Part shown: piece after piece, positions 1-8,802 of the stretch
How positions within the stretch are numbered: position 1 is the stretch's first letter
How the letters are laid out: each line of letters starts with the position of its first letter
Assembly (NCBI GenBank): GCA_016927755.1
Contig: JAFGLZ010000005.1
Location: 1-40,386 of the forward strand
Reading direction: 5' to 3'
Length of the DNA stretch: 40,386 bases
From: Phycisphaerae bacterium
GTDB lineage: Bacteria > Planctomycetota > Phycisphaerae > UBA1845 > JAFGLZ01
Notes under the pieces: model-generated
The model's input: the letters and a program-made list of their open reading frames with translations, nothing else
Databases searched by the model: none
Told to the model about the DNA's origin: nothing
Made by a program: the position numbers and the translations under genes

Positions 1-1
1 C

Positions 2-1291
2 GGGGTGCCGTTCTTCCCGATCTCGGGCTCCGACTTCGTCGAGATGTTCGTGGGCGTGGGCGCCAGCCGGGTCCGCGACCTGTTCAAGCAGGCCAAAGAG
101 AGCGCTCCTTGCATCATCTTCCTGGACGAGATCGACGCGGTGGGGCGCGTCCGGGGGGCGAACTACTCCGGCGGCGGCCACGACGAGCGCGAACAGACCT
201 TGAATGCGATCCTGGTCGAGATGGACGGCTTCGAGACCTCCGACCAGATCATCGTGATCGCCGCGACGAACCGTGCGGACGTGCTGGATCCGGCGCTCAA
301 GCGTCCGGGGCGGTTCGATCGTCAGGTGCACGTGCCGCTGCCCGATCTGAAGGGACGCCTCGAGATCCTGAAGATCTACGCCAAGAAGATCAAGCTCGGC
401 CCGGACGGGGACCTTCAGCGTCTGGCGCGCGGTACGCCGATGTTCAGCGGGGCGGATCTGGCGGCCATCATCAACGAGGCGGCGCTGCTTGCGACGATGG
501 CCAACAAGGAGAACGTCGAACAAGAAGATCTCGAGGAGGCCCGCGACAAGATCCGCTGGGGCCGGGCCAAGAAGAGTCGCGTGGTCGACGACAAGGAGCA
601 GCTTGCCACGGCGTGGCACGAAGCGGGTCACGCCCTGGTCCAGGCGTTGCTGCCGGATACGGACCCGATCCACAAGGTGAGCATCATTCCGCGCGGTCCG
701 ATGGGCGGGGCGACGATGAGCCTGCCGGAGAGGGACCGGATGACGCTCGGGCGGAACTACCTTCTACAGACTGCCCGGGTGTTGTGCGCGGGACGGATTG
801 CCGAGGAGATGGCGGCCGGCGACCTTTCGACCGGCGCCGCCGCGGACATCCGGCAGGTAACGGCCATCGCGCGACGGATGGTGACCGATTGGGGCATGAC
901 TGACGAGGTCGGGTTCATCTACTACGGCGAAGACGACGGTCGGCCAAGGATACTGGATCTGCCGGGCGGTCGGGAGTATTCGGACCAGACGGCGCAGGTC
1001 ATCGATCGCGAAGCCAAGAAGATCGTCGACGACGCGTATCGCGACGCCGAACGGCTGATCAACGAGAACCGAGAGAAGCTGCAGGGCATCGCCGAGGGGT
1101 TGCTGAAGTACGAGACGCTGGACGGCGACGACATCGATCGCATCATTCGCGGTGAGAAGCTCGACAAGCCGACGCTGAGCGAACTGCTCGAGGCGGAGCG
1201 GAACGCGCCGGTCGCCAGGCCGGTCAAATCGGCTCCGGAGCCGCCGGCGGAGCCGAACATCGGCGGCGCGCTGCCCCAACCGGGGATGTGA
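2..1291 (+). CDS. ftsH: ATP-dependent zinc metalloprotease FtsH, 3' part
   Basis: Membrane-anchored AAA+ protease that unfolds and degrades membrane and regulatory proteins. The window opens inside the gene; the open frame starts at base 2 and gives 429 residues, so the membrane anchor and Walker A loop lie upstream of the window. Visible in order are the pore-loop region ([21 protein letters not shown] begins near residue 8), Walker B (IIFLDEID), the second region of homology with arginine fingers (RPGRFDRQ), and the zinc site HEAGH at bases 617-631. The conserved block [10 protein letters not shown] follows it and would supply the third zinc ligand. The residue before HEAGH is Trp where Tyr is usual (TAWHEAGH). 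The C-terminus ends in a Pro/Ala-rich tail. Family assignment is near certain; the missing N-terminus is a window effect, not decay. Confidence 0.97.
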   Translation, partial: GVPFFPISGSDFVEMFVGVGASRVRDLFKQAKESAPCIIFLDEIDAVGRVRGANYSGGGHDEREQTLNAILVEMDGFETSDQIIVIAATNRADVLDPALKRPGRFDRQVHVPLPDLKGRLEILKIYAKKIKLGPDGDLQRLARGTPMFSGADLAAIINEAALLATMANKENVEQEDLEEARDKIRWGRAKKSRVVDDKEQLATAWHEAGHALVQALLPDTDPIHKVSIIPRGPMGGATMSLPERDRMTLGRNYLLQTARVLCAGRIAEEMAAGDLSTGAAADIRQVTAIARRMVTDWGMTDEVGFIYYGEDDGRPRILDLPGGREYSDQTAQVIDREAKKIVDDAYRDAERLINENREKLQGIAEGLLKYETLDGDDIDRIIRGEKLDKPTLSELLEAERNAPVARPVKSAPEPPAEPNIGGALPQPGM

Positions 1292-1330
1292 CGCGGGACT
1301 CCACCTGCTGACATTCAGTGGACGGGATTC

Positions 1331-1675
1331 TCAACAGGTCAGGTGCAAGCCTGCCGAGACGCGGCGCCCCTGCGCCGCCAACTGCAGGTAACGATCCACC
1401 GCCTTCGGCGTGCTCACGTCGATCAACTCCACGTGTCGCTGCGCCAATGCTTCCCGCGTCGTGGCGGGGACGCGCAGGACCTTCATGTGCCCCCTGCCGA
1501 TGACGAGCACCTCGGGCGGCTGGGCCAGGATCGCGGCAAGGTCTTCCATGCAGAGGCCGTGCCCCGAGGCCCGCCACCAGTTGGGGTGGACGTGGCCTTC
1601 GTGGAGGATGAGGTCCTTGTCGTAGGTTTGCCCGTCGATGGTAATCCTGCCGAAGCGGCACTCGGTGATAAGCAT
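1331..1675 (-). CDS. DUF498/Mth938-like protein
   Basis: Small protein of 114 residues of the Mth938/DUF498 family, related to the complex I assembly factor NDUFAF3; its bacterial role is not established. Recognisable parts are the N-terminal beta-rich segment with HEGHVHPNWWR, the PPEVLVIGRG strand-loop typical of the family, and the C-terminal STPKAVDRY and QGRRVSAGLHL segment. I place the start at the ATG at 1675, because AGGGG lies about nine bases upstream; a longer reading to 1702 adds nine unconserved residues. It is convergent with ftsH and diverges from the radical SAM gene at 1752, leaving about 75 bases for both promoters. Confidence 0.8.
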   Translation of the reverse strand: MLITECRFGRITIDGQTYDKDLILHEGHVHPNWWRASGHGLCMEDLAAILAQPPEVLVIGRGHMKVLRVPATTREALAQRHVELIDVSTPKAVDRYLQLAAQGRRVSAGLHLTC

Positions 1676-1751
1676 CGATCGTGTCCCCTGTGCGCGCGTC
1701 ACCTAATCGGTATTCTACGACGAGCGAGGCCGTCGGTGTACAATTCAGGTC

Positions 1752-2996
1752 ATGTATGAGATCGAGGCAGAGCAGGTGTACATCGCCGAGCGGGCCCAGG
1801 CGGACCCCTTGTGCGTCGCGCGGATGGAGCGGATGTTGCCGTTCATCCGGGCGGATCGGGTCGAGGTGGTCTCCGACGCCCGGCTGAATGACTTGGCGGC
1901 GGAGCGAGGATGGCAGCGAACCGCGGGTCGGCGGACGGGCGAACTGCGTCGGAACCGGAAGCTGACGATCGTCCTCAACCGGTTCGAGTGGCTGGACAGC
2001 GAGTCGTGGTGGCGACGGGGGGAGCGATTCCCAGCGCTGACGCGTTTCATGCTCGACGGCAACGGGGCGTGGACACTCCGAGAGGGTGATCGGTTCGCCG
2101 AGACGATGGGGTCGGTCTGCCGGCGGGCCTGGGAGATGCACTGCGCGTACGGGTGCGCGCACGCGTGCGCGTACTGCCACGTCGGCGACCTGCTGAACAT
2201 CATGCTGAACCTGGAGGAGTTGGCTGATCGGGTGGAGCGCTTCGTTGGCGAGCGTCCGGGGCAGCAACTGTACAAGTTCGACAACTACACGGACACGATT
2301 TGCTTCGAACCCGAGTACGGGGCGTCGGCCGTGATGGTCGAGCGATTCGCCCGATTCGCCGCGGACGTGACGGGGCCGGAAGCCTATCTCATGCTCTACA
2401 CCAAGAGCGACAACGTCGCGCATCTGCTCGATCTGGACCATCGGGGTCGAACGATCGTGAACTGGTCGCTGAGCGGCCAGACGCAGTCGGCGTTGATCGA
2501 GCGGGGCGCCCCGCCGAGCGGCGCTCGGATCGCGGCGGCCCGTCAGTGTCAGCAGGCGGGGTACACGGTGCGGTTCCGGCTGTCTCCGATCGTTCCGGTG
2601 GTCGACTGGCGGGAAGAGAATCGGCGTCTGATCGAGCGGATCTTCGAGCACGTCCGTCCCGACAGCGTGACGATCGACGTACTGGGCTGGATGTCGGCCA
2701 GGGGGCTCCGGGGGTCGATCGATCTTTCGCTGCTGGACGGTGCGTTCCGGGAGGAGGTGGAGGCGAAGCTGTCGGCGGGCGATGAGGACGGGGGCAAGTA
2801 CACGTTCTCTCACGAGCGGCGTGCCGAGGTGATGGGCTTCGTCGTGGAGGAGATCCGTCGACACAGTCGGGACGTGGTGATCGCGCTCTGCAACGAGACG
2901 TTCGCGATGTGGGAGACGCTGGGTCCTCGCCTTGGACAGGATCCGTCCGACTACCACTGCTGCTGCGGCCCGCACAGCGTACCGGGTCGGATGTGA
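1752..2996 (+). CDS. Spore-photoproduct-lyase-like radical SAM protein
   Basis: Predicted radical S-adenosylmethionine enzyme of 414 residues. The three cluster cysteines form CX3CX2C at C135, C139 and C142 (CAHACAYC), the spacing of the radical SAM [4Fe-4S] cluster; an extra C131 precedes it. The later stretch WSLSGQTQSALIERG, then RIAAARQCQQAGY and VRFRLSPIVPV, follows the order seen in SplB-family proteins, which repair thymine dimers in spore DNA by direct reversal. No spore gene is visible here, so the substrate may be different. The protein ends with an unusual CCCGPHSV motif nine residues from the C-terminus. The cysteine codons lie in a tract of alternating purine and pyrimidine (2153-2174). 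Radical SAM assignment is firm; the SPL subfamily is likely. Confidence 0.78.
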   Translation: MYEIEAEQVYIAERAQADPLCVARMERMLPFIRADRVEVVSDARLNDLAAERGWQRTAGRRTGELRRNRKLTIVLNRFEWLDSESWWRRGERFPALTRFMLDGNGAWTLREGDRFAETMGSVCRRAWEMHCAYGCAHACAYCHVGDLLNIMLNLEELADRVERFVGERPGQQLYKFDNYTDTICFEPEYGASAVMVERFARFAADVTGPEAYLMLYTKSDNVAHLLDLDHRGRTIVNWSLSGQTQSALIERGAPPSGARIAAARQCQQAGYTVRFRLSPIVPVVDWREENRRLIERIFEHVRPDSVTIDVLGWMSARGLRGSIDLSLLDGAFREEVEAKLSAGDEDGGKYTFSHERRAEVMGFVVEEIRRHSRDVVIALCNETFAMWETLGPRLGQDPSDYHCCCGPHSVPGRM

Positions 2997-3018
2997 CGCG
3001 GGCGAGGGGGGCGAGGCC

Positions 3019-4053
3019 CTACTCGATGTCCGCAAGCTTCTCGCCGATGAAGGGCCACACGCGCTCGCTGAAGTAGCGGTGCCCTCCCTTGCCGACGTAG
3101 AGTTCGATGTTCCGCTCGGCATGGGCGGCGGCGTAGATCTCCTTCAACTCCTCGAACGCGCGACGAACCCCTTGGATGGGGAAGATGTCGTCGTCCTGAC
3201 CGGCGACGACGAGCAGGGGTCGCGGGGCGATGAGCCCGGCGACGTCGTACATCTCGGCGTAGGTGCTCAGATCGGGCACGTAGTTGCAGGGGCAGTGGTG
3301 GATGGCGAGCGTGCTGTCCTGGAACGTGCAGAAGTAGCATCCGGGCACCGCGACGGCGATGCGGGATTCGACGGCGGCCAGGAAGAGCGTCGCGGTGCCG
3401 CCGCCGCTGTTGCCGGTCGCGCAGATCCGCTTGGGATCGACGTCGTCTCTGGCCTCGAGCCAGTCGACGAATTGGATGAGATCGGCGATCCGCATGCCGA
3501 GGAGGTTCCGTCCGGCCTGCATGGCGCGGCACGCGAGCTGAGTGCAACTGTTGCCGTGCTGCCGACTGGCCTCGTCGTCGAGCATGAGCTCGCCGAAACC
3601 TCGGAGGTCCGGGGCCAGGGCGATCATGCCCTGATTGACGGCCTGGATGGCATAGTCCCGCTGGCCCTCCGTGATGCCGGCGGTGTCGTAGTCGGGCGGC
3701 GGGAGGTCCACCGGGATGGACTTGCCCGGGCCGTGGCCGTGAATGGCCAGGACGGCGGGTCGTGACCCTCCGCCTCGCGCCGGTCGGAGCAGGTACGCGG
3801 GCACCCCAAGATCGTCGACGGCACGCATGACGATCTTCTCGCGAATGTAGGCGCCGCAGTCCTCGCTGGTAATGACCTCCACGGGCGGCGGCTCCGTCGG
3901 CAGGACGGGCAGCCGGAGGAGGTCGATGAGGCGTTCGCGGAGCTCGGCATGCCAGACGTCGAAGCTGGTGGCCGCTTGGGCGAAGCTCAGTCGTCCGCGA
4001 GCCCGCGCCAGGTGGGCGAAAACCTCACTGATGTTCGCATAGGGTCGCTGCAT
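3019..4053 (-). CDS. Alpha/beta hydrolase (acetylxylan-esterase/dienelactone-hydrolase type)
   Basis: Serine hydrolase of 344 residues. After an N-terminal helical region (1-55), the core runs from about residue 75: VLAIHGHGPGK is the oxyanion strand-loop, GNSGGG carries the presumed nucleophile S216, GQDDDIFP gives the acid (D288 or D289) and GGHRYF gives H325. A Cys/His-rich stretch (C239, C242, H252, H253, C254, C256) precedes IAPRPLLVV, as is common in the large bacterial esterases annotated as acetylxylan esterase or Abhydrolase_7. I see no clear signal peptide, so it is probably cytoplasmic; the substrate is unknown. GGAG lies about 12 bases before the ATG. It is convergent with the radical SAM gene and downstream of the UVR-motif gene on the same strand. 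Confidence 0.85.
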   Translation of the reverse strand: MQRPYANISEVFAHLARARGRLSFAQAATSFDVWHAELRERLIDLLRLPVLPTEPPPVEVITSEDCGAYIREKIVMRAVDDLGVPAYLLRPARGGGSRPAVLAIHGHGPGKSIPVDLPPPDYDTAGITEGQRDYAIQAVNQGMIALAPDLRGFGELMLDDEASRQHGNSCTQLACRAMQAGRNLLGMRIADLIQFVDWLEARDDVDPKRICATGNSGGGTATLFLAAVESRIAVAVPGCYFCTFQDSTLAIHHCPCNYVPDLSTYAEMYDVAGLIAPRPLLVVAGQDDDIFPIQGVRRAFEELKEIYAAAHAERNIELYVGKGGHRYFSERVWPFIGEKLADIE

Positions 4054-4151
4054 TTCGGCTCATCTCCGCATTCGTGCCGTTAGGGTGCGGCAAGCGTGGT
4101 TCGTCGGGGCAGGCATGTGTCTCCGGGGGCAACGCAAGCAGGGGTGCCGCC

Positions 4152-4925
4152 TCAGGCTTCTGTTTCGGCGTCGTCCCGGATGGCCCGGATCTGGTCGCGG
4201 ATTCGGGCGGCGTCTTCGTATCGCTCCTCACGGAGGGCCCGCTGGAGTTTGCGCTCCAGGCGCTCGACCGTGCCGATCGGGAGCCGCTGAACGATGTCAT
4301 GGCGAAGTTCCAGCAAGACCCGGACCTCGCTCGACTCCTCGTAGGCCTCGGGCCGATTGAACCGCTCGAAGAACTCGCGGATCATTCGGAGCCCCGCTTC
4401 GACGTGGGCCAGCGCGCTCTTGTACATGCTGCTTTCCATTGCCAGGAGCGTCTTGGCTCGCGTGTTCATCATGACGATGTAGGGGCGGTATTGCTCGAGG
4501 ACCAGCCGGTCCCACTCGTGCTCGGCGTACTTGGCGCACAGATCGAGGACCTGAAGGTTTCGGGCGGAGTCTCGCTCGACGCGCTGGTAGTCCTCGAGCA
4601 CGAAGAGGGAGAGGTAGCGATGGTAGTACATGAGGGTCTCGTCCCTGAGCGCCTGACATTCGTCTCCGGTGAGCTGGAAGCCCAGATCGGTTCCGTTGCG
4701 CTCCTCATACTTGGCCAGCCGCTCCTGGTGATACTGCATCAGAGACTCATGGCTCTCGGGGCGCAGCCCGTCAGGCCGTCCGTCCATCTCCATCTGGAGC
4801 AGGCCGAGGTCCAGGCGCATCTGGACCTTCTCCCTGCCGTCCTTGCCGGTGATGGTTCGGACGGTGATCTTGCCCGGTTCGTAGGGCCAGTTTTGGACTA
4901 CCGGTCGAAGATCCTGATCCTTCAT
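4152..4925 (-). CDS. UVR-motif protein, conserved and uncharacterised
   Basis: Protein of 257 residues with a UvrB/UvrC-type UVR motif at its C-terminus (about residues 220-250, ERLERKLQRALREERYEDAA), a helical hairpin that in other proteins mediates contacts between partners. The N-terminus (GKITVRTITGKDG, then MRLDLGLLQMEMDGRPDG) is strongly patterned and resembles a family I associate with planctomycetes; the middle is rich in charged helices with EDYQRVERD. No enzyme motif is visible. I chose the ATG at 4925 over a TTG at 5000 because the conserved-looking sequence begins there. A promoter-like pair lies directly upstream, which would leave almost no leader. It follows nadB on the minus strand with a 164-base gap. 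Confidence 0.72.
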   Translation of the reverse strand: MKDQDLRPVVQNWPYEPGKITVRTITGKDGREKVQMRLDLGLLQMEMDGRPDGLRPESHESLMQYHQERLAKYEERNGTDLGFQLTGDECQALRDETLMYYHRYLSLFVLEDYQRVERDSARNLQVLDLCAKYAEHEWDRLVLEQYRPYIVMMNTRAKTLLAMESSMYKSALAHVEAGLRMIREFFERFNRPEAYEESSEVRVLLELRHDIVQRLPIGTVERLERKLQRALREERYEDAARIRDQIRAIRDDAETEA

Positions 4926-4961
4926 GGTTCCATTAGAACGAATTGAACCGCGTGTTGACAA
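4923..4961 (-). promoter_or_regulatory. Predicted sigma70-type promoter, possibly leaderless start
   Basis: Reading the minus strand, TTGTCA (4956-4961), 18 bases, then TCTAAT (4932-4937). Only six bases (GGAACC) separate the -10 from the ATG, so the transcript would begin at or next to the start codon. This is seen by eye only; GGAA might instead act as a very close ribosome site. Confidence 0.3.
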
Positions 4962-5089
4962 GTCCGTCACATTCCGGCTCCGCGTCGAATTCTCGGACAA
5001 GCTCCATGGTATAGATGCGCCGGGCGCCCGGTAGCTTCTCTCTCGGCATGGGTCGTCAACGACGGAGTCGGACCTTGGTCAGTGTGACT

Positions 5090-6748
5090 TCAAGCGGGGG
5101 CCTCGTCGACGGGGTTCGTGCCGAGTACGGGACCCTCGTCACCGCGGCGGAGCGTCACGTGGACGCGCCATCGCTGGTCGTCGGTATTCGGGAAGTCGGT
5201 GCGGTGGTGGACGCCCCTGGATTCGGTGCGGTTCCGGGCCGCAAGCGCGATCAGGCGGGCGACCGTAAGCATGTTCTGGCTCTCCCAGTCGTAGGGCTTG
5301 TCGAAGGTCTTGTCCATCACGTATCGACCCCAGAAGTCGATGTCGTGTATGGCCTCATCGAGCCGTTGCATCTCGCGCTCGATACCGACCGATCGCGTCA
5401 TGAGGGCCCTCAAGCTGTTTCGGATGTCCTCGAGGTCCAGCTCCACTCGCCTGGCCTTGGTGGTCGCGGTGCTGATCAAGCTGGGATGCCCGTTGGCCGA
5501 CCAATGCGCCAAGCTCTCGCCGGCGGCGCGACCGGCGATCGCCCCGAAGACCAATCCCTCGAGGAGCGAGTTGCTGGCCAGACGATTGGCTCCGTGCACG
5601 CCGGTGCATGCGACCTCACCGCAGGCGAGCAGTCCCGGCACGGTGGTGCGAGTGTCCTGGTCGACGACCAGGCCGCCGATCATGTAGTGCGCGCTGGGAC
5701 GAACCGGGATGAATTCGTGCGCGACGTCCATGTCGAACTGGCGGCAGCGCTCGTAGATGGACGGGAACCGCTTGGCGAAGCGGTCGCGCGGAATATGACG
5801 CACGTCGAGAAAGACGCAGGGAGACTTCGTGCGCGACATCTCCGTGAGGATGGCGCGGCTGACGACGTCGCGCGGGGCCAACTCGGCATCCGGGTGGTAG
5901 TCGGTCATGAAGCGCCGACCTTGGCGATCCACGAGATAGGCGCCTTCGCCACGAACGGCTTCGGAGATGAGGGTTCGGGTGGCGCCCGCGACGTACATGG
6001 TGGTCGGGTGGAATTGGACCATCTCCATGTCGCGGAGGACGGCCCCGGTGCGATAGGCCATGGCCGTCCCGTCGGCGGTGGCGATCTCGGGATTGGTGGT
6101 CTCGCGAAAGAGACGCCCGGCGCCGCCGCTGGCGAGGATGGTCTGCTTGGCCCAGACGAGCTGGTGACCGTATTTCGGGTGATAGGTGATGGCTCCGCAG
6201 CACACGTCGTCGAGGGTTACCAGGTCGATTGTGAAGCACTGATAGAAGACACGGATCCGGGGCGCCTCGATCGCGCGGTGGATCAGGGTCTCGGCGATCT
6301 CGTGCCCGGTGGCGTCGCCGTCGGCGTGGAGGACGCGTGAGAGGCCGTGACCGGCCTCCCGCCCGCGGCAGAGCTTGCCGTCGCTGTCGCGGTCGAAGCG
6401 CGCTCCCCAGTCGAGGAGTTCCTTGACCTCGGCGGGGCCTCGGCGAATGAGGGTGTCGATCGGCCCATAGTCGCCGAGTCCGCAGGCGACCTGGAGCGTG
6501 TCGGCGATGTGCTGTTCGCAGGAATCGTCGTCGGAGAAGACGACGGCGATTCCTCCCTGAGCAAAGGCGGTGTTTGAGCGAAAGGGTCCGGACTTGGTGA
6601 CGACAAGGACGTCGCCATAACGGGAGGCCTCGATCGCGGCGCGGAGCCCCGCTATGCCGCCGCCGATGACCAGGACATCGGTGAAGATGTGCGGCACGCG
6701 ATTGGCCGTAAAGGTGCTGAGATAGCGGCGTTGCTCATAGAGGTCCAT
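5090..6748 (-). CDS. nadB: L-aspartate oxidase NadB
   Basis: Flavoenzyme that oxidises L-aspartate to iminoaspartate, the first step of de novo NAD synthesis, working with quinolinate synthase NadA (not in this window). The 552 residues show the FAD dinucleotide site VLVIGGGIAGLRAA (GGGIAG at 29-34), FAQGGIA, the SRVLHADGDATG active-site region, the ILASGGAGRLF strand and MVQFHPTT. SEAVRGEGAYLV and ELAPRDVVSRAI are the substrate-binding arginine regions. The helical C-terminal domain is complete. AGGGA sits seven bases before the ATG. It lies downstream of the methyltransferase gene with about 93 bases between. The alternative, a succinate dehydrogenase flavoprotein, is less likely because of the NadB-type length and the soluble context. 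Confidence 0.95.
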   Translation of the reverse strand: MDLYEQRRYLSTFTANRVPHIFTDVLVIGGGIAGLRAAIEASRYGDVLVVTKSGPFRSNTAFAQGGIAVVFSDDDSCEQHIADTLQVACGLGDYGPIDTLIRRGPAEVKELLDWGARFDRDSDGKLCRGREAGHGLSRVLHADGDATGHEIAETLIHRAIEAPRIRVFYQCFTIDLVTLDDVCCGAITYHPKYGHQLVWAKQTILASGGAGRLFRETTNPEIATADGTAMAYRTGAVLRDMEMVQFHPTTMYVAGATRTLISEAVRGEGAYLVDRQGRRFMTDYHPDAELAPRDVVSRAILTEMSRTKSPCVFLDVRHIPRDRFAKRFPSIYERCRQFDMDVAHEFIPVRPSAHYMIGGLVVDQDTRTTVPGLLACGEVACTGVHGANRLASNSLLEGLVFGAIAGRAAGESLAHWSANGHPSLISTATTKARRVELDLEDIRNSLRALMTRSVGIEREMQRLDEAIHDIDFWGRYVMDKTFDKPYDWESQNMLTVARLIALAARNRTESRGVHHRTDFPNTDDQRWRVHVTLRRGDEGPVLGTNPVDEAPA

Positions 6749-6841
6749 CGTCGCGGTTCCCTGTGCAAAAGGATCATCTTAACCGGGGGGGCGGCGCATT
6801 GACAGGGAACTCGCGGGAGGATCCCGCGGCTCGGGGAGGGG

Positions 6842-7714
6842 TCAGGCGGGCTTTCGCGCCCAGGCCACGAGCCGGCTTCCCTTACGGCCCAGGCAGTAGC
6901 CGGCCAGCACGAGCCAGGGCAGCATGAGGCAGCGGACTCGGACGGAGGGGTGGGATTCCGACCACGCGAAGGGCTTCTCGTAGAGCCATACGAGCTCTAG
7001 GCCCAGATCGGCAAGCACGGTCGCGAGCGTCTGGGGTTGGTAGAAGTTGATGTGGTAGGGGGGACGACCCTCCGGGTCCGGCGGCTTGCGGACGCGCGGA
7101 CTGCGGTCGTTGGGCACGCTCAGGGTCAGCATCCCGCCGGGGACGAGGCGCTTGATGACGGCTCGCAGGTCGGCCAAGGGATCGTAGACGTGCTCTAGGA
7201 CCTCGAACCCGCTGACGACCTCGTAGGTCGGCCCCTCGCCGGGCAAGCCGCAGGCTGTCGCGACGAGGACGGGGCATTCGCTGATCTTCCGGGCAAGCTC
7301 GGCGGCTTTCGGCGACGCTTCCAGTCCCTCCGCCTCCCATCCTGCGCGGCGTGCGGCCAGCAGGAACATGCCGTTGCCACAGCCGATCTCCAGGAGGCGG
7401 CGCCGTCCAAAGGGCGTGATGCGGTCGAGCTGACGTTGCTGAAACCAGTAGAGCGGGGGCTGCCCGCCGGCGAGGATGTCCCGGAGCTCGCGTTGATAGC
7501 GCTGGTAGACGTCGTGGTCTCCGTCGTCGTAGTCCGCGTCGTAGTCGGGCAGATCATCGACGGCGCAGACCGCCCACCGCCCGCGACACCTAGGACAGGC
7601 CCGCATCTCGAAGCCGTTCATCGACGGCTTTGGCATGGGCCGGTCGTGGTGACAGATGGGGCACCGCTTCCCGCGATCCAACTTGGTGGCGCCGGCGTCT
7701 GTCATTTCGTTCAC
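6842..7714 (-). CDS. Zinc-ribbon SAM-dependent methyltransferase
   Basis: Class I methyltransferase of about 290 residues. The N-terminus has two cysteine pairs (CPIC near 18-21 and CPRC near 40-43), forming a small zinc ribbon that often precedes methyltransferases acting on sugars or lipids. The SAM site is RLLEIGCGNGMF, with the acidic loop EGLEAS, then FEVLEHVYDP and the PGGMLTLSVPN strand, all typical of Methyltransf_23-type enzymes. A hydrophobic stretch near the C-terminus (LMLPWLVLAGYCLG) could associate with membrane. I place the start at GTG 7714, with AGGA six bases upstream; ATG 7705 is in frame but too far from it. A longer open frame upstream only overlaps fmt and is not conserved-looking. 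Substrate unknown. Confidence 0.8.
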   Translation of the reverse strand: MNEMTDAGATKLDRGKRCPICHHDRPMPKPSMNGFEMRACPRCRGRWAVCAVDDLPDYDADYDDGDHDVYQRYQRELRDILAGGQPPLYWFQQRQLDRITPFGRRRLLEIGCGNGMFLLAARRAGWEAEGLEASPKAAELARKISECPVLVATACGLPGEGPTYEVVSGFEVLEHVYDPLADLRAVIKRLVPGGMLTLSVPNDRSPRVRKPPDPEGRPPYHINFYQPQTLATVLADLGLELVWLYEKPFAWSESHPSVRVRCLMLPWLVLAGYCLGRKGSRLVAWARKPA

Positions 7715-7794
7715 GAGGGGTCCTGCCTGCGAAGGGGATCGGGCCGTGTCGAGGGTCGAAGCATTCCGCGTCCGGTCGACTAGGGGTTTGAAGG

Positions 7795-8760
7795 TCACTC
7801 GACCAATTCGAACCGATCCCCCGGCCGGACGTGTCGACCATTGACGAAGTCCTTCCACGTCATCACCCGGCTTCCCGCCGGCTGGATCTCCAGGATCCGA
7901 AAGGCACCGTCGACGGCGGCCACGGAGTCGTCCTCGAGAATCGTGCCGGGCGTCTCGTGGTGCTTCGGGCCGTCCGACTCGAGGTGCTCGGGGAGCGCCG
8001 CCCTGCCGATGCGAACCACCGAGGGCTTGGCGCCGGCCGCGGGCACGTACATCCACTGAACCGCAGGCCATGGATACAGGCCGTTGATCCAACAGACGAG
8101 CTCGGAAGCGGGGCGGTGAAAATCGATGTTCCCGGTCTCCTTGGAGAGCTTGGGCGCGAGGGATGCCTGGGAGTCGTCCTGAGGGGTGCCCAGCGGGGGC
8201 GCGGCCGGGTCGAACCGCGCGAGAGCTGCACCCAGGGCGTCACAGGCGATCCCGGCCAGACGTTGATACAGTTCGTCAGCCGTTTCACTCGGCTTGATCA
8301 TTGTCTCGCGGACGGACAGCATGGGACCGGCGTCCATCCGCTCGACCAATCGGATGATCGTGACGCCGGTCTTGGTCTCTCCGCGGATGATCGCCCAGTT
8401 GACCGGGGCGGCGCCGCGGTACTTGGGCAGGAGCGACGGGTGGATGTTCAGGTACCCGCCGGGAACCGCATCGAGCAGCGAGTTGCCGATCTTCTGACTG
8501 AAGGAGGCCACGATACCCAAGTCCGGCTTGTAGTCCCTCAGGCGGTCGAGCATGGCGGGATCGTTGACGTTATCCGTCTGGATCAACTCCAGCCCGGCGT
8601 CGAGGGCGTGGACCTTCACCGGGGTGGGCATGTTGCGGCGACCTCGTCCGGCGGGGCGGTCGGGCTGTGTCACGACCGCGACCACGTCATGCGGGGAGTT
8701 GCGCAACCAGCGGAGTGAGGGGACGGCGATCGCTCCCGAGGCCAGATAGAGAATCCTCAT
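7795..8760 (-). CDS. fmt: Methionyl-tRNA formyltransferase
   Basis: Transfers a formyl group from 10-formyltetrahydrofolate to initiator methionyl-tRNA. The 321 residues show the Rossmann N-terminus MRILYLASGAIAVPSL, the LNIHPSLLPKYRGAAP signature with catalytic N106 and H108, and D144 in ERMDAGPML, matching the E. coli positions. The C-terminal OB-like tRNA-binding domain begins near residue 200 (NIDFHRPASELVCWI). I prefer the ATG at 8760 over a TTG five codons earlier because the conserved N-terminus begins there, although no strong Shine-Dalgarno is seen. It lies 42 bases downstream of def, the classic partner, since Def removes the formyl group that Fmt adds. Confidence 0.95.
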   Translation of the reverse strand: MRILYLASGAIAVPSLRWLRNSPHDVVAVVTQPDRPAGRGRRNMPTPVKVHALDAGLELIQTDNVNDPAMLDRLRDYKPDLGIVASFSQKIGNSLLDAVPGGYLNIHPSLLPKYRGAAPVNWAIIRGETKTGVTIIRLVERMDAGPMLSVRETMIKPSETADELYQRLAGIACDALGAALARFDPAAPPLGTPQDDSQASLAPKLSKETGNIDFHRPASELVCWINGLYPWPAVQWMYVPAAGAKPSVVRIGRAALPEHLESDGPKHHETPGTILEDDSVAAVDGAFRILEIQPAGSRVMTWKDFVNGRHVRPGDRFELVE

Positions 8761-8802
8761 CGTTGTCTCGTTCAAGTCACGGTTGTCGGCGACTGGCTTT
8801 CG

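Noticed and set aside
1224..3122. A 632-codon open frame on the minus strand across ftsH, DUF498 and the radical SAM gene
   Set aside because: It is antisense to well-recognised genes, is rich in Arg and Pro, and shows no motif; long antisense frames are expected at this GC level.
5020..5031. Perfect 12-base palindrome CCGGGCGCCCGG between nadB and the UVR-motif gene
   Set aside because: GC-only palindrome with no second copy or promoter context; too weak to call an operator.
5015..6340. A 441-codon plus-strand open frame opposite nadB
   Set aside because: Antisense shadow of a certain gene; the translated sequence has no conserved pattern.
7715..8092. N-terminal extension of the zinc-ribbon methyltransferase
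   Set aside because: It overlaps fmt in another frame and consists of Arg/Gly-rich sequence; the ribosome site and conserved cysteines support the start at 7714.
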